Of a stretch of 64,000 nucleotides of DNA, positions 36,488-45,165 are shown piece after piece. How positions within the stretch are numbered: position 1 is the first letter of the stretch; every line of letters starts with the position of its first letter. The position numbers and the translations under genes are program-made. Source of the DNA: Sapientia aquatica (lineage in GTDB: Bacteria > Pseudomonadota > Gammaproteobacteria > Burkholderiales > Burkholderiaceae_D); contig NZ_SMYL01000002.1 of the NCBI RefSeq assembly GCF_004358105.1, positions 558,001 to 622,000 of the forward strand, read 5' to 3'. The notes under the pieces were generated by a model. It did not search any database and was not told the DNA's origin. It saw only the letters and a program-made list of their open reading frames with translations.

Positions 36488-37909
36488 ATGAATGACATGC
36501 AGTCATCTGCCTTATTTCATGGCGTTTTTTTTGAACGTTTTTTAGCCATTACCCAATATCAAACCTTGCTTGCGATCGCACTTTTCTTGCTGTGCTGCTT
36601 TGGCTTGAAGCGATTGCAGGATAACAAGGTCGATTTTTCGATCCGGATGTTGGTCGGTTTGGTGCTCGGCGCTGTGCTTGGTTTGGGTGTCCAAGCCGCG
36701 GCGGGTTTCCCGGCCGACGCGTCGGTGTGGATGAAAGAAACAGCGATTTGGTATGGCTTGGTTGGTCGGGCTTTTATCGCATTTATTCGGATGTTAGTGA
36801 TTCCGTTAATTTTTGTCTCGATTGTGAAAGTGATTTTGGATTTTGCGGGTAAAAAAGATCTGCCTAAGATTGCCGTGCGCGGGATTTTTTGGCTGTTATT
36901 CACCACCGCAATCGCCTCCGTATTGGGGATTGTTTTGGGCAATCTGTTTGGTTTGGGCTTTGGAGTTAAAACCGGCGAAGTGGCTAAAATTAACGATTAC
37001 ACCAATTTGGTGGATACCTTTATTCGCCTCATTCCTAACAATATCGTCGGCGCGATGAGTGGTGAGAATATCGTCGGTTTGGTGATTTTTTCGGCCTTGG
37101 TCGGCATGGCGGCCAACCGCATGGAAAAAAACAATCCCGAAACGATAGGCGTGTTTAAAAAATTAATGCAGGGTTTGTACAAAATCGTGATGTCGATTGC
37201 CATGACGATTATTAAATACATGCCGTATGCCGTCATTGCTTTGTTATCTCGCACGATTATTTCCAACGGGGTTCCCGCAATTATCGAAGTATCGAGCTTT
37301 GTTGGCGCGATTTATGTCGCTACCGCCATCATGCTGGTGGTGCATTTAGTGATCATCGGCGCGCACGGTGTGGCACCAACCACTTATGTCAAGAAAGCCT
37401 TGGGAACGTGGCTGCTAGCGTTCACCAGTCGCTCGTCGGTCGGCACGTTGCCCATGACGATTTCCACTTTGACCAAGCGCATGGGCGTCAACGATGGCAC
37501 AGCCAACTTGGTCGGTTCCTTGGGTAGCACGATTGGGATGAATGGTTGCGCTGGCTTCTTCCCCGCCATGATCGTGGTGATGGTGGCGCACATGATAGGG
37601 ATTCAGATTGATATTCAGTTTTACATCATGTTGGTCATCGTGGTCACAATTGGCTCGATTGGGATTGCGGGCATCCCTGGCACGGCGACGGTGGCTGCGA
37701 CAATCGCCTTATCGGGTATGGGCATGGGCGACTATTTTGGTTTGATTGGAATGGTGTTAGCGATTGATCCGATTATTGATATGGCGCGCACCTTAACCAA
37801 TGTTTCTGGCACGATGACCGCGGCGGTCGCTACTGATAGGGAAATGGGTACGATGGATATGGCAGTATTTAATGATCCGTATGCCACGCTAGAAAACGAC
37901 GAAGCTTGA
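36488..37909 (+). CDS. sodium:dicarboxylate symporter-family transporter, L-cystine (TcyP-like)
   Basis: A 473-residue membrane protein of the SDF (DAACS) family with about eight to ten hydrophobic helices and re-entrant loops. The first loop is the Ser-rich FTSRSSVGTLP and the substrate region is DPIIDMARTLTNVSGTMTAAV. GIPGTATVAA marks the second hairpin. The N-terminal layout and length match TcyP/YdjN cystine importers more than glutamate carriers (about 430). The next gene starts 27 bases later and encodes a disulfide reductase-like enzyme, which supports a cystine or thiol role. Confidence 0.85.
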   Translation: MNDMQSSALFHGVFFERFLAITQYQTLLAIALFLLCCFGLKRLQDNKVDFSIRMLVGLVLGAVLGLGVQAAAGFPADASVWMKETAIWYGLVGRAFIAFIRMLVIPLIFVSIVKVILDFAGKKDLPKIAVRGIFWLLFTTAIASVLGIVLGNLFGLGFGVKTGEVAKINDYTNLVDTFIRLIPNNIVGAMSGENIVGLVIFSALVGMAANRMEKNNPETIGVFKKLMQGLYKIVMSIAMTIIKYMPYAVIALLSRTIISNGVPAIIEVSSFVGAIYVATAIMLVVHLVIIGAHGVAPTTYVKKALGTWLLAFTSRSSVGTLPMTISTLTKRMGVNDGTANLVGSLGSTIGMNGCAGFFPAMIVVMVAHMIGIQIDIQFYIMLVIVVTIGSIGIAGIPGTATVAATIALSGMGMGDYFGLIGMVLAIDPIIDMARTLTNVSGTMTAAVATDREMGTMDMAVFNDPYATLENDEA

Positions 37910-37936
37910 TTGCATAACGTTTAGAAAACAAAGACC

Positions 37937-39271
37937 ATGAACTATCTTATTTTGGGCGCGAATGCGGCAGGTTTATCGGCGGCGGTTCGTATCGTAAAGC
38001 TTGACCCGAGCGCAACAATTACCGTGCTTGAGAAAACTGACGTCGTGTCGTTCGGTGGTTGCGGCATTCCTTATTACGTGGGTGGCGAGTTCGATGAAAT
38101 TGAACGCATGACCGCAAGACCGTTGCATGAATTTAGCAAGCTCGGTATTGATATTCGCGTGTTTCACACTGCCGTTGGACTTGATGTTGCGAGTAAAAAA
38201 GTCACGGCTCTTGATAGCCAAACTGGTCAAAGCGTGAGCTTAGCCTACGACAAATTATTGATTACGGTAGGTGCTTCACCTGCGATTCCACCTATTCCAG
38301 GATTAGGCGTTAAGAACGTGCATACGATGCACTCCAAAGCGGATGCGATTACTTTGCTCAATTTGCTGCCTAGTATTGAACGAGTGGTCATTATTGGTGC
38401 TGGATTTATTGGCTTGGAAGCGGCCGAAGCATTTAAGCATCAAGGCAAGCAAGTTACGCTAATTGAATACGCCGACCGCGTTTTAGCGCGCACCTTTGAT
38501 GAAGAAACGACGCGCTTATTGGAACAAGAACTGCGTCGCAATGATGTGCAATTGCAATTGAGCGAGCAGGTAATTGCTCTCCAAAGTCGGGATGGCACGG
38601 TGACGTCGGTGGAAACCAACAAGGGCAATTATCCCGCCGATTTAGTGCTGGTCGCGGCAGGGTTCAAACCAAACACGGCATTCTTGCGTGAGACCGGCTT
38701 GAATCTATCGAAGGAGGGCGCAATCGTGATTGACGATCAATGTCGCACCAATTTGCCCGATATTTACGCCGCAGGTGATTGCGCAACGGTGCCGCATAAA
38801 GTGAGTGGCGACGTGTATATTCCTTTAGCGACCTCGGCCAATAAATTAGGTCGCATCGCTGGTGAAGTCATGGGAGGTAAAGCTAGCCGTTTTATTGGCA
38901 CATTAGGTTCCAGCGGAATTCGCGTATTCGATTTAGAAGCAGGGCGCACCGGCATTACCGAAGCCGAAGCAGTGCAGCGTTCCCTTGATTATTCGACCGT
39001 CGTGATTAAAGATAAAAACCGCACCGACTATTTGCCTAATCAATCTGAAATGTGGGTCAAGCTGATTTATGACAAACAGTCGCGCAAACTATTGGGCGGT
39101 CAGCTTTGCGGGCGTTATTTAGGCGGCGCGGTGCACCGCGTGGACGCTTTAGCTGTCGCCATTTACTCTGGCTTAACGGTCGATGAACTGGGCTTTATGG
39201 ATTTTGTCTATGCCCCGCCATTTGCCCGCACGTGGGATGTGTTAAATATTGCCGGTAATGTGGCAAAGTAG
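37937..39271 (+). CDS. FAD-dependent pyridine nucleotide-disulfide oxidoreductase (CoA-disulfide reductase-like)
   Basis: A 444-residue flavoprotein of the NADH oxidase/CoA-disulfide reductase group. The N-terminal FAD loop is ILGANAAGLSAA. The single redox Cys42 lies in FGGCGIPYY, as in CoA-disulfide reductase and persulfide reductases. The NAD(P)H loop is VVIIGAGFIGLEAAE, the second FAD motif is IYAAGDCA, and the C-terminal dimer domain ends in the conserved FVYAPPFARTWDV. It reduces a thiol disulfide, persulfide or oxygen using NAD(P)H. It is downstream of a cystine-type symporter, so a role in cystine or persulfide reduction is likely. Confidence 0.87.
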   Translation: MNYLILGANAAGLSAAVRIVKLDPSATITVLEKTDVVSFGGCGIPYYVGGEFDEIERMTARPLHEFSKLGIDIRVFHTAVGLDVASKKVTALDSQTGQSVSLAYDKLLITVGASPAIPPIPGLGVKNVHTMHSKADAITLLNLLPSIERVVIIGAGFIGLEAAEAFKHQGKQVTLIEYADRVLARTFDEETTRLLEQELRRNDVQLQLSEQVIALQSRDGTVTSVETNKGNYPADLVLVAAGFKPNTAFLRETGLNLSKEGAIVIDDQCRTNLPDIYAAGDCATVPHKVSGDVYIPLATSANKLGRIAGEVMGGKASRFIGTLGSSGIRVFDLEAGRTGITEAEAVQRSLDYSTVVIKDKNRTDYLPNQSEMWVKLIYDKQSRKLLGGQLCGRYLGGAVHRVDALAVAIYSGLTVDELGFMDFVYAPPFARTWDVLNIAGNVAK

Positions 39272-39375
39272 TTTTTTGAAGCAGATTCAAACCAATCGGT
39301 GGAGTCGCTGATTTTTTTAATAATAGTTACAGCGGCTTTGCTATTTTTTTGTACCACTTAGCTAAGGATAAATTA

Positions 39376-41469
39376 ATGCAACGTACATTACTTTCTATCG
39401 CCATTCTCGGTTTGGTTTCAATCGCACAGTCCACTTCGGCGCAGGCACAAACGGCAACAGCCCCCAGTGCGGCCCCAACTGGCATAGCTGCGCCAAGTCG
39501 CGTCACGAATTTGATTTCAGGCATCGATTTGCAATGGATTGATAGCAGCATTCGCCCGCAAGATGACTTCTTTAAATTCACCTCGGGCAAATGGCTAAAC
39601 ACCGTTGAGATTCCCGCCGACAAAGCGCGCTTCGGTTCGTTTGATCAATTGCGGGATTTATCCGAGCAGCGCTCGCGCGACATCATCACTAGCTTGGTTG
39701 AAAATAAAAAATTAGTCGCTGGCAGTAATGAGAAAAAGATCGCCGATTTATACAGCAGCTTCCTGAACGAAGCCCAAGCCGATAAGCTCGATATCCAGCC
39801 TTTGCGCCATACTTTTGTGCAAATCGAACGCGTAACGAAAAAAGAGCAGTTGCCGACCTTGATTGCACAATTATCGAAGTTGGGCTTGTCTTTACCGATT
39901 CAATCCGGCATCAATCAAGATGCGCGTGATGCGACCAAATACGCGGTGTATGTCAGTCAAGGCGGCTTGGGTTTGCCAGATCGTGATTACTATTTAAAAG
40001 ACGACGACGCCAAACTCAAAGGTTTCCGTGACGCCTATGTGAAGCACGTGGAGAAAATGCTGGATATGAGCGGTCAGCTACATGCCGAGCACGCTGCCAA
40101 AGATATTTTGGCGCTAGAAACGGAGCTGGCTAAAATCCAATGGACCAAAGTAGAAAACCGTAACCCAGTCAAAACCTATAACAAAGTCGAGATCGCCAAA
40201 TTAAAAGACTTACTGCCCGACTACAACTGGACCGCCTATTTCGCCGGAACGGGCGTCGGCAATAAAGTGGATTACGTCATCGTGCGCCAACCGAGTTTTA
40301 TTTCGGGCTTAGCGAAAATCATCAACGACACGCCATTACCAGTGTGGAAAACGTACCTGAAATGGAAAGTGCTGGATTCCTATGCTCCGCTGCTTTCGAA
40401 ACGTTTTGTTGATCAAGATTTCGCCTTCTCTAGCGTCACTTTGCGCGGCATCCCAGAGAATCAACCGCGTTGGAAGCGCGGCGTTGGGCGGGTGGAGGAA
40501 GCATTGCCTGAAGCCTTAGGTAAGTTATATGTAGAAAAATACTTCCCGCCTGAGAGCAAAGCGCGCATGGAGCAATTGGTTGCCAATCTCATCGCGGCCT
40601 ATAAGCAAAGCATAGAAACCATGACTTGGATGAGTCCAGAAACCAAGGCCGAAGCGCTGACCAAATTATCCAAATTCACGCCCAAAATCGGCTACCCAGA
40701 TCAATGGCGCGATTACAGCAAATTGGACATCAAGAGTAATGAGCTAGTCGGCAATATCATGCGTTCGCGCGCTTTGGAAAATCAACGTCAATTGGATAAG
40801 CTCGGCAAACCAATCGACCGCAAAGAGTGGGGCATGAGCCCGCAAACTGTGAACGCGTATTACAACTCGCGCCAAAACGAGATCGTGTTCCCAGCCGCGA
40901 TTTTGCAACCGCCATTCTTTAACGCCGCTGCTGACGACGCAGTTAATTACGGCGGCATCGGCGCGGTCATCGGCCATGAAATTAGCCACGGCTTTGATGA
41001 CTCAGGCAGCCAATCCGATGGCGACGGTAATTTGCGTGATTGGTGGACCAAAGAAGATAAAGCCAACTTTAATAAATTAACCAGCGCCTTGGTCGCCCAA
41101 TACGATGCATTTAGCCCAATCCCGAATTATCACGTCAATGGCGCCTTAACCTTGGGCGAAAACATCGCCGACAACTCAGGCTTAGCAATTGCTTACAAAG
41201 CCTATCAAATTTCCCTAGGCGGAAAACCGGCTCCAGTGATTGACGGCTACACAGGCGACCAACGCTTATATCTAGGCTGGGCGCAAGTCTGGCGCGGCAA
41301 AGCACGTGACGCGGAAACTATCCGATTGCTCAACACCGATCCTCATTCCCCCGCAGCGGCGCGCGGCAATGTTCCGCTGACTAATCAACCGGGTTTCTAC
41401 TCGGCCTTTGATGTCAAAGAAGGAGATCAAATGTTTGTGGCGCCGGATAAGCGGATCATTATTTGGTAA
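39376..41469 (+). CDS. M13 family zinc metallopeptidase, copy 2
   Basis: A 697-residue exported peptidase, paralogous to the gene at 23456–25525. The signal peptide ends near SAQAQT. The N-terminal M13 domain starts at RPQDDFFKFTSGKWL. The catalytic motif HEISH (GAVIGHEISHGFDDSG) is near residue 533 and ENIADNSGL near 594, so the active site is complete. AAGGATAAATTA precedes the ATG at 39376, favouring it over an upstream in-frame ATG. The C-terminus ends RIIIW without the usual Cys. Single-gene unit with a strong terminator. Confidence 0.93.
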   Translation: MQRTLLSIAILGLVSIAQSTSAQAQTATAPSAAPTGIAAPSRVTNLISGIDLQWIDSSIRPQDDFFKFTSGKWLNTVEIPADKARFGSFDQLRDLSEQRSRDIITSLVENKKLVAGSNEKKIADLYSSFLNEAQADKLDIQPLRHTFVQIERVTKKEQLPTLIAQLSKLGLSLPIQSGINQDARDATKYAVYVSQGGLGLPDRDYYLKDDDAKLKGFRDAYVKHVEKMLDMSGQLHAEHAAKDILALETELAKIQWTKVENRNPVKTYNKVEIAKLKDLLPDYNWTAYFAGTGVGNKVDYVIVRQPSFISGLAKIINDTPLPVWKTYLKWKVLDSYAPLLSKRFVDQDFAFSSVTLRGIPENQPRWKRGVGRVEEALPEALGKLYVEKYFPPESKARMEQLVANLIAAYKQSIETMTWMSPETKAEALTKLSKFTPKIGYPDQWRDYSKLDIKSNELVGNIMRSRALENQRQLDKLGKPIDRKEWGMSPQTVNAYYNSRQNEIVFPAAILQPPFFNAAADDAVNYGGIGAVIGHEISHGFDDSGSQSDGDGNLRDWWTKEDKANFNKLTSALVAQYDAFSPIPNYHVNGALTLGENIADNSGLAIAYKAYQISLGGKPAPVIDGYTGDQRLYLGWAQVWRGKARDAETIRLLNTDPHSPAAARGNVPLTNQPGFYSAFDVKEGDQMFVAPDKRIIIW

Positions 41470-41493
41470 GTTGATTTGATCGGTTGAAGTAAT

Positions 41494-41530
41494 AAATCCC
41501 TCGTTCGCGGACTGTGAACGAGGGATTTTT
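41494..41530 (+). terminator. terminator of M13 peptidase copy 2
   Basis: AAATCCCTCGTTC (41494–41506) pairs perfectly with GAACGAGGGATTT (41516–41528) and is followed by further T. Confidence 0.92.
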
Positions 41531-41640
41531 ATTGCACGTTGTTGAACTCTGATAGATAAGTTGCAAAACGTTGAAATGCAGTAGTGTTTGAACCATGGTC
41601 GGCCTGATTAACGACGGGCAAAACGACGTAAGGAAAATAG

Positions 41641-41681
41641 TTTGCCAAATGGTGAACTGTTAGATACGGTTTGCCATATGG
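41641..41681 (+). promoter_or_regulatory. candidate ArsR-type operator: two near-identical 12-bp sites
   Basis: TTTGCCAAATGG (41641–41652) and TTTGCCATATGG (41670–41681) differ in one base and start 29 bases apart, in direct orientation. The second contains the palindrome CCATATGG and covers the start codon of the ArsR-like gene. This would suit autoregulation, but binding is untested. Confidence 0.35.
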
Positions 41682-42022
41682 AAAACTTTACGATTCCTTT
41701 AAATGTTGTATCTCACGCGTTGGCTGACCCAACTAGGCGTTCCGTGATTGATCGACTCGGCAGCGGGTCTGCGTCCATCAAAGAACTAGCCGAACCATTT
41801 GGTTTGGGCTTGCCCTCGTTCTTGAAGCATATGAAAGTTCTCGAAAGTAGTGGCCTAATCAAAAGAGAAGAGGTCGGCCGAGTTCGAACCTGAACGCTGA
41901 ACCGCCAAAACCTAGCGGTTGCTGAAAAATGGTTTAGCGAGCAACGTGTTGTTTGGCACGACAGGTATGAAAATTTAAATGCTTTATTGCTTACCCTTAA
42001 AGGCGAGGAAGATGAAAACTGA
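41678..42022 (+). pseudogene. ArsR-family regulator with in-frame TGA (41891–41893)
   Basis: The frame encodes a winged-helix ArsR/SmtB-type repressor: VVSHALADPTRRSVIDRLGSG, then the recognition helix LGLGLPSFLKHMKVLESSGLI and wing REEVGRVRT. A TGA follows at 41891. The same frame then continues for 42 codons with normal family sequence (LAVAEKWFSEQRVVWHDRYENLNALLL) and ends at a TGA at 42020–42022, overlapping the start of the SRPBCC gene by 11 bases. Homologues usually have Cys at the TGA position (RVRTC), one base from TGA. A nonsense mutation, sequencing error or readthrough would all fit. The product as read stops at 71 residues with the DNA-binding part complete. Confidence 0.8.
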
Positions 42023-42512
42023 CGTGAAATTTGAATTTATTGCTGATCTGCAGAACAGCCGTGTTACGGTGAAACGAGTGTTTGCGGCGAATCGACAGGT
42101 TGTTTGGGATTGCTATACCAAATGTGAATTGCTGGATCGGTGGTTTGCGCCTAAACCGTTAGTCACGCAAACCAAGCATATGGATTTTCGCGCAGGTGGA
42201 TTTTGGCATTTTGCAATGGTTGACCCGACCGGGCAGCACTATTGGAGCCGCCAAGATTATCTATCCATCGATCCGATCAACAGCTATACCGCCTTAGACG
42301 GCTTTTGCGATGCCACTGGCGCATTGAACCCTGATTTGCCGCGATCAACAATGATCGTCAATTTCACTGAGGTAGCGACATCTACTTTGGTAGAAACAGT
42401 CGTATCCTATCCTTCCCCGGAAGCGGTTCAACAAGTTATTGATATGGGAATGAAGGAAGGAATCGCCTCGACCTTGGATCGATTAGATGAACTTCTAGTG
42501 ATTCTGAGTTAA
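42012..42512 (+). CDS. SRPBCC (AHSA1/START-like) domain protein
   Basis: A 166-residue protein of the AHSA1-type SRPBCC fold. Recognisable segments are VTVKRVFAANRQVVWDCYTKCELLDRWFAPKP, DFRAGGFWHFAMVDPTG and the C-terminal helix EGIASTLDRLDELL. Such proteins bind hydrophobic ligands and are commonly encoded directly behind an ArsR-family repressor, as here. GAGGAAG precedes the ATG at 42012, and the start overlaps the full-length ArsR frame by 11 bases. With translation stopping early in the regulator gene, coupling may be weakened. Function unknown. Confidence 0.83.
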   Translation: MKTDVKFEFIADLQNSRVTVKRVFAANRQVVWDCYTKCELLDRWFAPKPLVTQTKHMDFRAGGFWHFAMVDPTGQHYWSRQDYLSIDPINSYTALDGFCDATGALNPDLPRSTMIVNFTEVATSTLVETVVSYPSPEAVQQVIDMGMKEGIASTLDRLDELLVILS

Positions 42513-42707
42513 ACCCAGAAAGCTGGGGGAGTCAGTGTCCATCTGCTCACTTAGGGACGCCCCGAGTGGGCGCCTTAGCCGATAAATCGGAAGCTAGCCG
42601 CGCTGAAAATCGGACTATTGTTTTCAATCACTGGCAATTGAAAGGCACGCCGCGATTGATGCGCGAACGGCATTCGCAAGGGATGCCGCACAGGGTAGTG
42701 CAGCGCT

Positions 42708-43730
42708 TTAAACTAGCTTACTCAAAATACCTAACGAATCATGCGCAGCGCGGCGCAGCCTGTCTCTAACGCCTTCCCATTCAATTGAATTCGGTAGCGT
42801 TTGCACGAGGATGACATCAGCCTTGGCGTGGTCTAATTCGCGCAGGCTGGCATACAATTCATGGGCAAATTTTGCGGGATGATTAGGTAGTTGAATTTGT
42901 GCGCTTAGGCCTTCGAGAGCTTGATCCAGATAATGCAAAACAGCGACATTTTTGTGCGCGACATGCAGTTGCTGGAGTGTTGAATTGAGCTCTTCTTTAT
43001 CCACCAGAACTACAGGCGTTTGCGGCGCGTAATGCGCTTCTAATGTTCCTGACGCACGCGGTGCGCTGTTGTCTTGTTGCGGCGTTGCTGGCGTAACGCC
43101 CAACACGGCAGTCAATTGATCAAGCGAAACATGTCCGGGCCGCAGGAGCACTGGCCCGTGGGTTTGCAAGCGGGTCAAATCCAAAATAGTTGATTCAATG
43201 CCGACTTCGCTTTGTTCGCCTTCCAACACCATCTGAACCAAACCACCGGCGCGCAATTCTTCGTCAAACTCCTCGCGCACGTGCTCCGCCGTTGTTGGAC
43301 TGACTCGACCAAACTTATTCGCTGAAGGCGCAGCAATACCACCTTGCCCGCCCTTAAAGGCTCGCAATAGCGCTTGCGCGACCGGATGCGAAGGGCAGCG
43401 CACGCCAATGCTGTCTTGGCCGCCAGATACTGCATCGGGGATGTGATCAGCCCGTTTCAAAATTAAGGTAAGTGGCCCAGGCCAAAACGCGCCAATCAGT
43501 TTTTGTGCCTCAACAGGAATATCCTTCACCCAATAACCTAAGTCTGCTTCTGGTGCCAAATGCACGATCACCGGATGGTTAGCTGGCCGCCCCTTGGCAG
43601 CGTAAATAGCCGCCACCGCGGCCGGATTTTCGGCATCGGCCCCCAAGCCATAAACGGTCTCAGTCGGGAAAGCGACTAAGCCACCAGAGGCAAGAATTTC
43701 AGCAGCGCGGAGGATGTTGGTGGAGGGCAT
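42708..43730 (-). CDS. L-threonylcarbamoyladenylate synthase, Sua5 type
   Basis: A 340-residue enzyme that makes threonylcarbamoyl-AMP for the t6A modification of tRNAs. The N-terminal YrdC domain has LVAFPTETVYGLGADA, KGRPANHPVIVH and the SIGVRCPSHP region. The C-terminal Sua5 domain follows after SGTLEAHYAPQTPV, so it is the long Sua5 form rather than short TsaC. The ATG at 43730 begins the domain; an upstream TTG start lacks support. In related Burkholderiales this gene follows purE–purK, which are absent here. Confidence 0.93.
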   Translation of the reverse strand: MPSTNILRAAEILASGGLVAFPTETVYGLGADAENPAAVAAIYAAKGRPANHPVIVHLAPEADLGYWVKDIPVEAQKLIGAFWPGPLTLILKRADHIPDAVSGGQDSIGVRCPSHPVAQALLRAFKGGQGGIAAPSANKFGRVSPTTAEHVREEFDEELRAGGLVQMVLEGEQSEVGIESTILDLTRLQTHGPVLLRPGHVSLDQLTAVLGVTPATPQQDNSAPRASGTLEAHYAPQTPVVLVDKEELNSTLQQLHVAHKNVAVLHYLDQALEGLSAQIQLPNHPAKFAHELYASLRELDHAKADVILVQTLPNSIEWEGVRDRLRRAAHDSLGILSKLV

Positions 43731-44058
43731 AGAAAGAAATTTAATTCGAAACGATGATGTGGAATTTGGGGCGGGAAATTCAAACCAAGTACTCAATCAA
43801 TCGGAAAGTACCAAATAAAATCGAGCACTTCGATAAAGCCCGCGCGATCAAATGAGCTTGTTGTTGGCTCGTTGCTCTCTATCGCTGCTGCTATACGAGG
43901 TGAAAAAATGAATCACAAGGAGCACTGTTCGAGAGGTAGCGATGGACGTAATCCAGCGGGTAAAAAATTGTCACCAACAAGCCAAGACGATAAGAATTTT
44001 TTATAGAAAAAATCGGGCTTATCAATATTTCGCCCGATTTAATCATCACTCAAAAAAC
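43731..44058. other. intergenic region between purC and the Sua5-type gene
   Basis: No gene is visible. It holds the purC terminator at 44010–44040 and AT-rich sequence upstream of the Sua5-type gene. The purE and purK genes commonly found here in related genomes are missing, and no remnant of them is recognisable. Confidence 0.5.
44010..44040 (-). terminator. terminator of purC
   Basis: AAATCGGGC (44010–44018) and GCCCGATTT (44032–44040) form a 9-bp stem. Read on the minus strand it ends in a T-rich run, 19 bases after the purC stop. Confidence 0.85.
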
Positions 44059-44940
44059 TCACTCTACCGTCAATAACCTCAACGCCTCAGCATACTTATC
44101 CGCTGTAACTTGAGCGATCTCAGCCGGTAAACGCGGCGCTGGCGCCTTTTTATCCCAAGGCTGCGACTCCAACCAATCGCGCACAAACTGCTTGTCAAAC
44201 GATGGTGGTGACATGCCAACTTGGTAGCTTGCCGCTGGCCAGAAACGCGATGAATCGGGCGTTAAAATCTCATCGATCAAATACACATTGTTCTGTGCAT
44301 CCAAACCGAATTCGAATTTGGTGTCGGCAATAATGATGCCTTTGGTCGCCGCAAATTGCGCCGCTTGGGTGTACAACTGAATCGTTAAATCACGCACTTT
44401 GGTGGCGATCTCAGCGCCAACGATGGCTTGCGCTTGTTCGAACGAAATGTTTTCGTCGTGCTGTCCCATCGGAGCTTTGGTCGATGGTGTGAACAAGACC
44501 TCTGGCAATTTTTCGCCTTCTTTTAAACCAACGGGCAACGTGTGACCGCAGACCTTGCCGGTCTTTTGGTAATCCTTCCAACCGGAGCCGATGATGTAAC
44601 CACGCACAATCGCTTCGATTCCGAGCGGTTTGAATTTTTTTACGACGATTGAGCGGCCTTCAACTTGTGGGCGTTCGGCTTCGGTCACGAGCGACAACGG
44701 ATCGATATCGGTCATGTGATTAGGCATTAAATGACCAAATTTTTTGAACCAAAAATTGGACATGGTGGTGAGCACTTTGCCCTTGTTTGGAATTGGATCA
44801 TCCAAAATAACGTCAAACGCGGACAAGCGATCGGTTTGAATGACCAATAAATGATCTTCACCCACAGCATAAATATCGCGCACTTTGCCGCGATGTAAAA
44901 ACGGCAGCGACGTTAAATTTGTTTCTAATACACCTGACAT
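44059..44940 (-). CDS. purC: phosphoribosylaminoimidazole-succinocarboxamide synthase
   Basis: A 293-residue SAICAR synthetase, which adds aspartate to CAIR with ATP in purine synthesis. Motifs are [29 protein letters not shown], the longer-form [16 protein letters not shown], and DTKFEFGLD…[12 protein letters not shown]. The length and the [11 protein letters not shown] insert match the approximately 300-residue proteobacterial and yeast-like form. AGGAAAAGTT precedes the ATG at 44940, preferred over an upstream in-frame start. It is last in the run pgk–pyk–fba–purC. Confidence 0.96.
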   Translation of the reverse strand: MSGVLETNLTSLPFLHRGKVRDIYAVGEDHLLVIQTDRLSAFDVILDDPIPNKGKVLTTMSNFWFKKFGHLMPNHMTDIDPLSLVTEAERPQVEGRSIVVKKFKPLGIEAIVRGYIIGSGWKDYQKTGKVCGHTLPVGLKEGEKLPEVLFTPSTKAPMGQHDENISFEQAQAIVGAEIATKVRDLTIQLYTQAAQFAATKGIIIADTKFEFGLDAQNNVYLIDEILTPDSSRFWPAASYQVGMSPPSFDKQFVRDWLESQPWDKKAPAPRLPAEIAQVTADKYAEALRLLTVE

Positions 44941-45128
44941 AACTTTTCCTTTATTTATTTCAGCCAGTAACTTTGCATCTTGTTCGCCGTTGCTTGGCAA
45001 ACTGGACTACTTGGTATTCCCTGTTTTCTTCGACTGGTTAGCGATGGAGAGTTGCTAATCAATGGTGACACTCAATCGCGATAATCATGCTGATAAGCAA
45101 GCTTGCTACTTCCATCGCATACCAGTTT

Positions 45129-45152
45129 GGTGGAATTGGCCGCGATTCCACC
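45129..45152 (-). terminator. hairpin between fba and purC
   Basis: GGTGGAAT (45129–45136) and ATTCCACC (45145–45152) form an 8-bp stem, 14 bases after the fba stop. There is no T-run, so it may be a weak terminator or an mRNA 3'-end stabiliser. Confidence 0.45.
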
Positions 45153-45165
45153 GTCGATAAGACTA

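Noticed and set aside
41891-41920. Selenocysteine insertion at the ArsR TGA
   Set aside because: The nearby 6-bp hairpin lacks the apical loop features expected of a bacterial SECIS, and no ArsR selenoprotein of this type is known to me; mutation or error is simpler.
42566-42769. 67-codon plus-strand frame between the SRPBCC and Sua5-type genes
   Set aside because: No ribosome site, runs into the Sua5-type gene on the opposite strand, and has no domain-like sequence.
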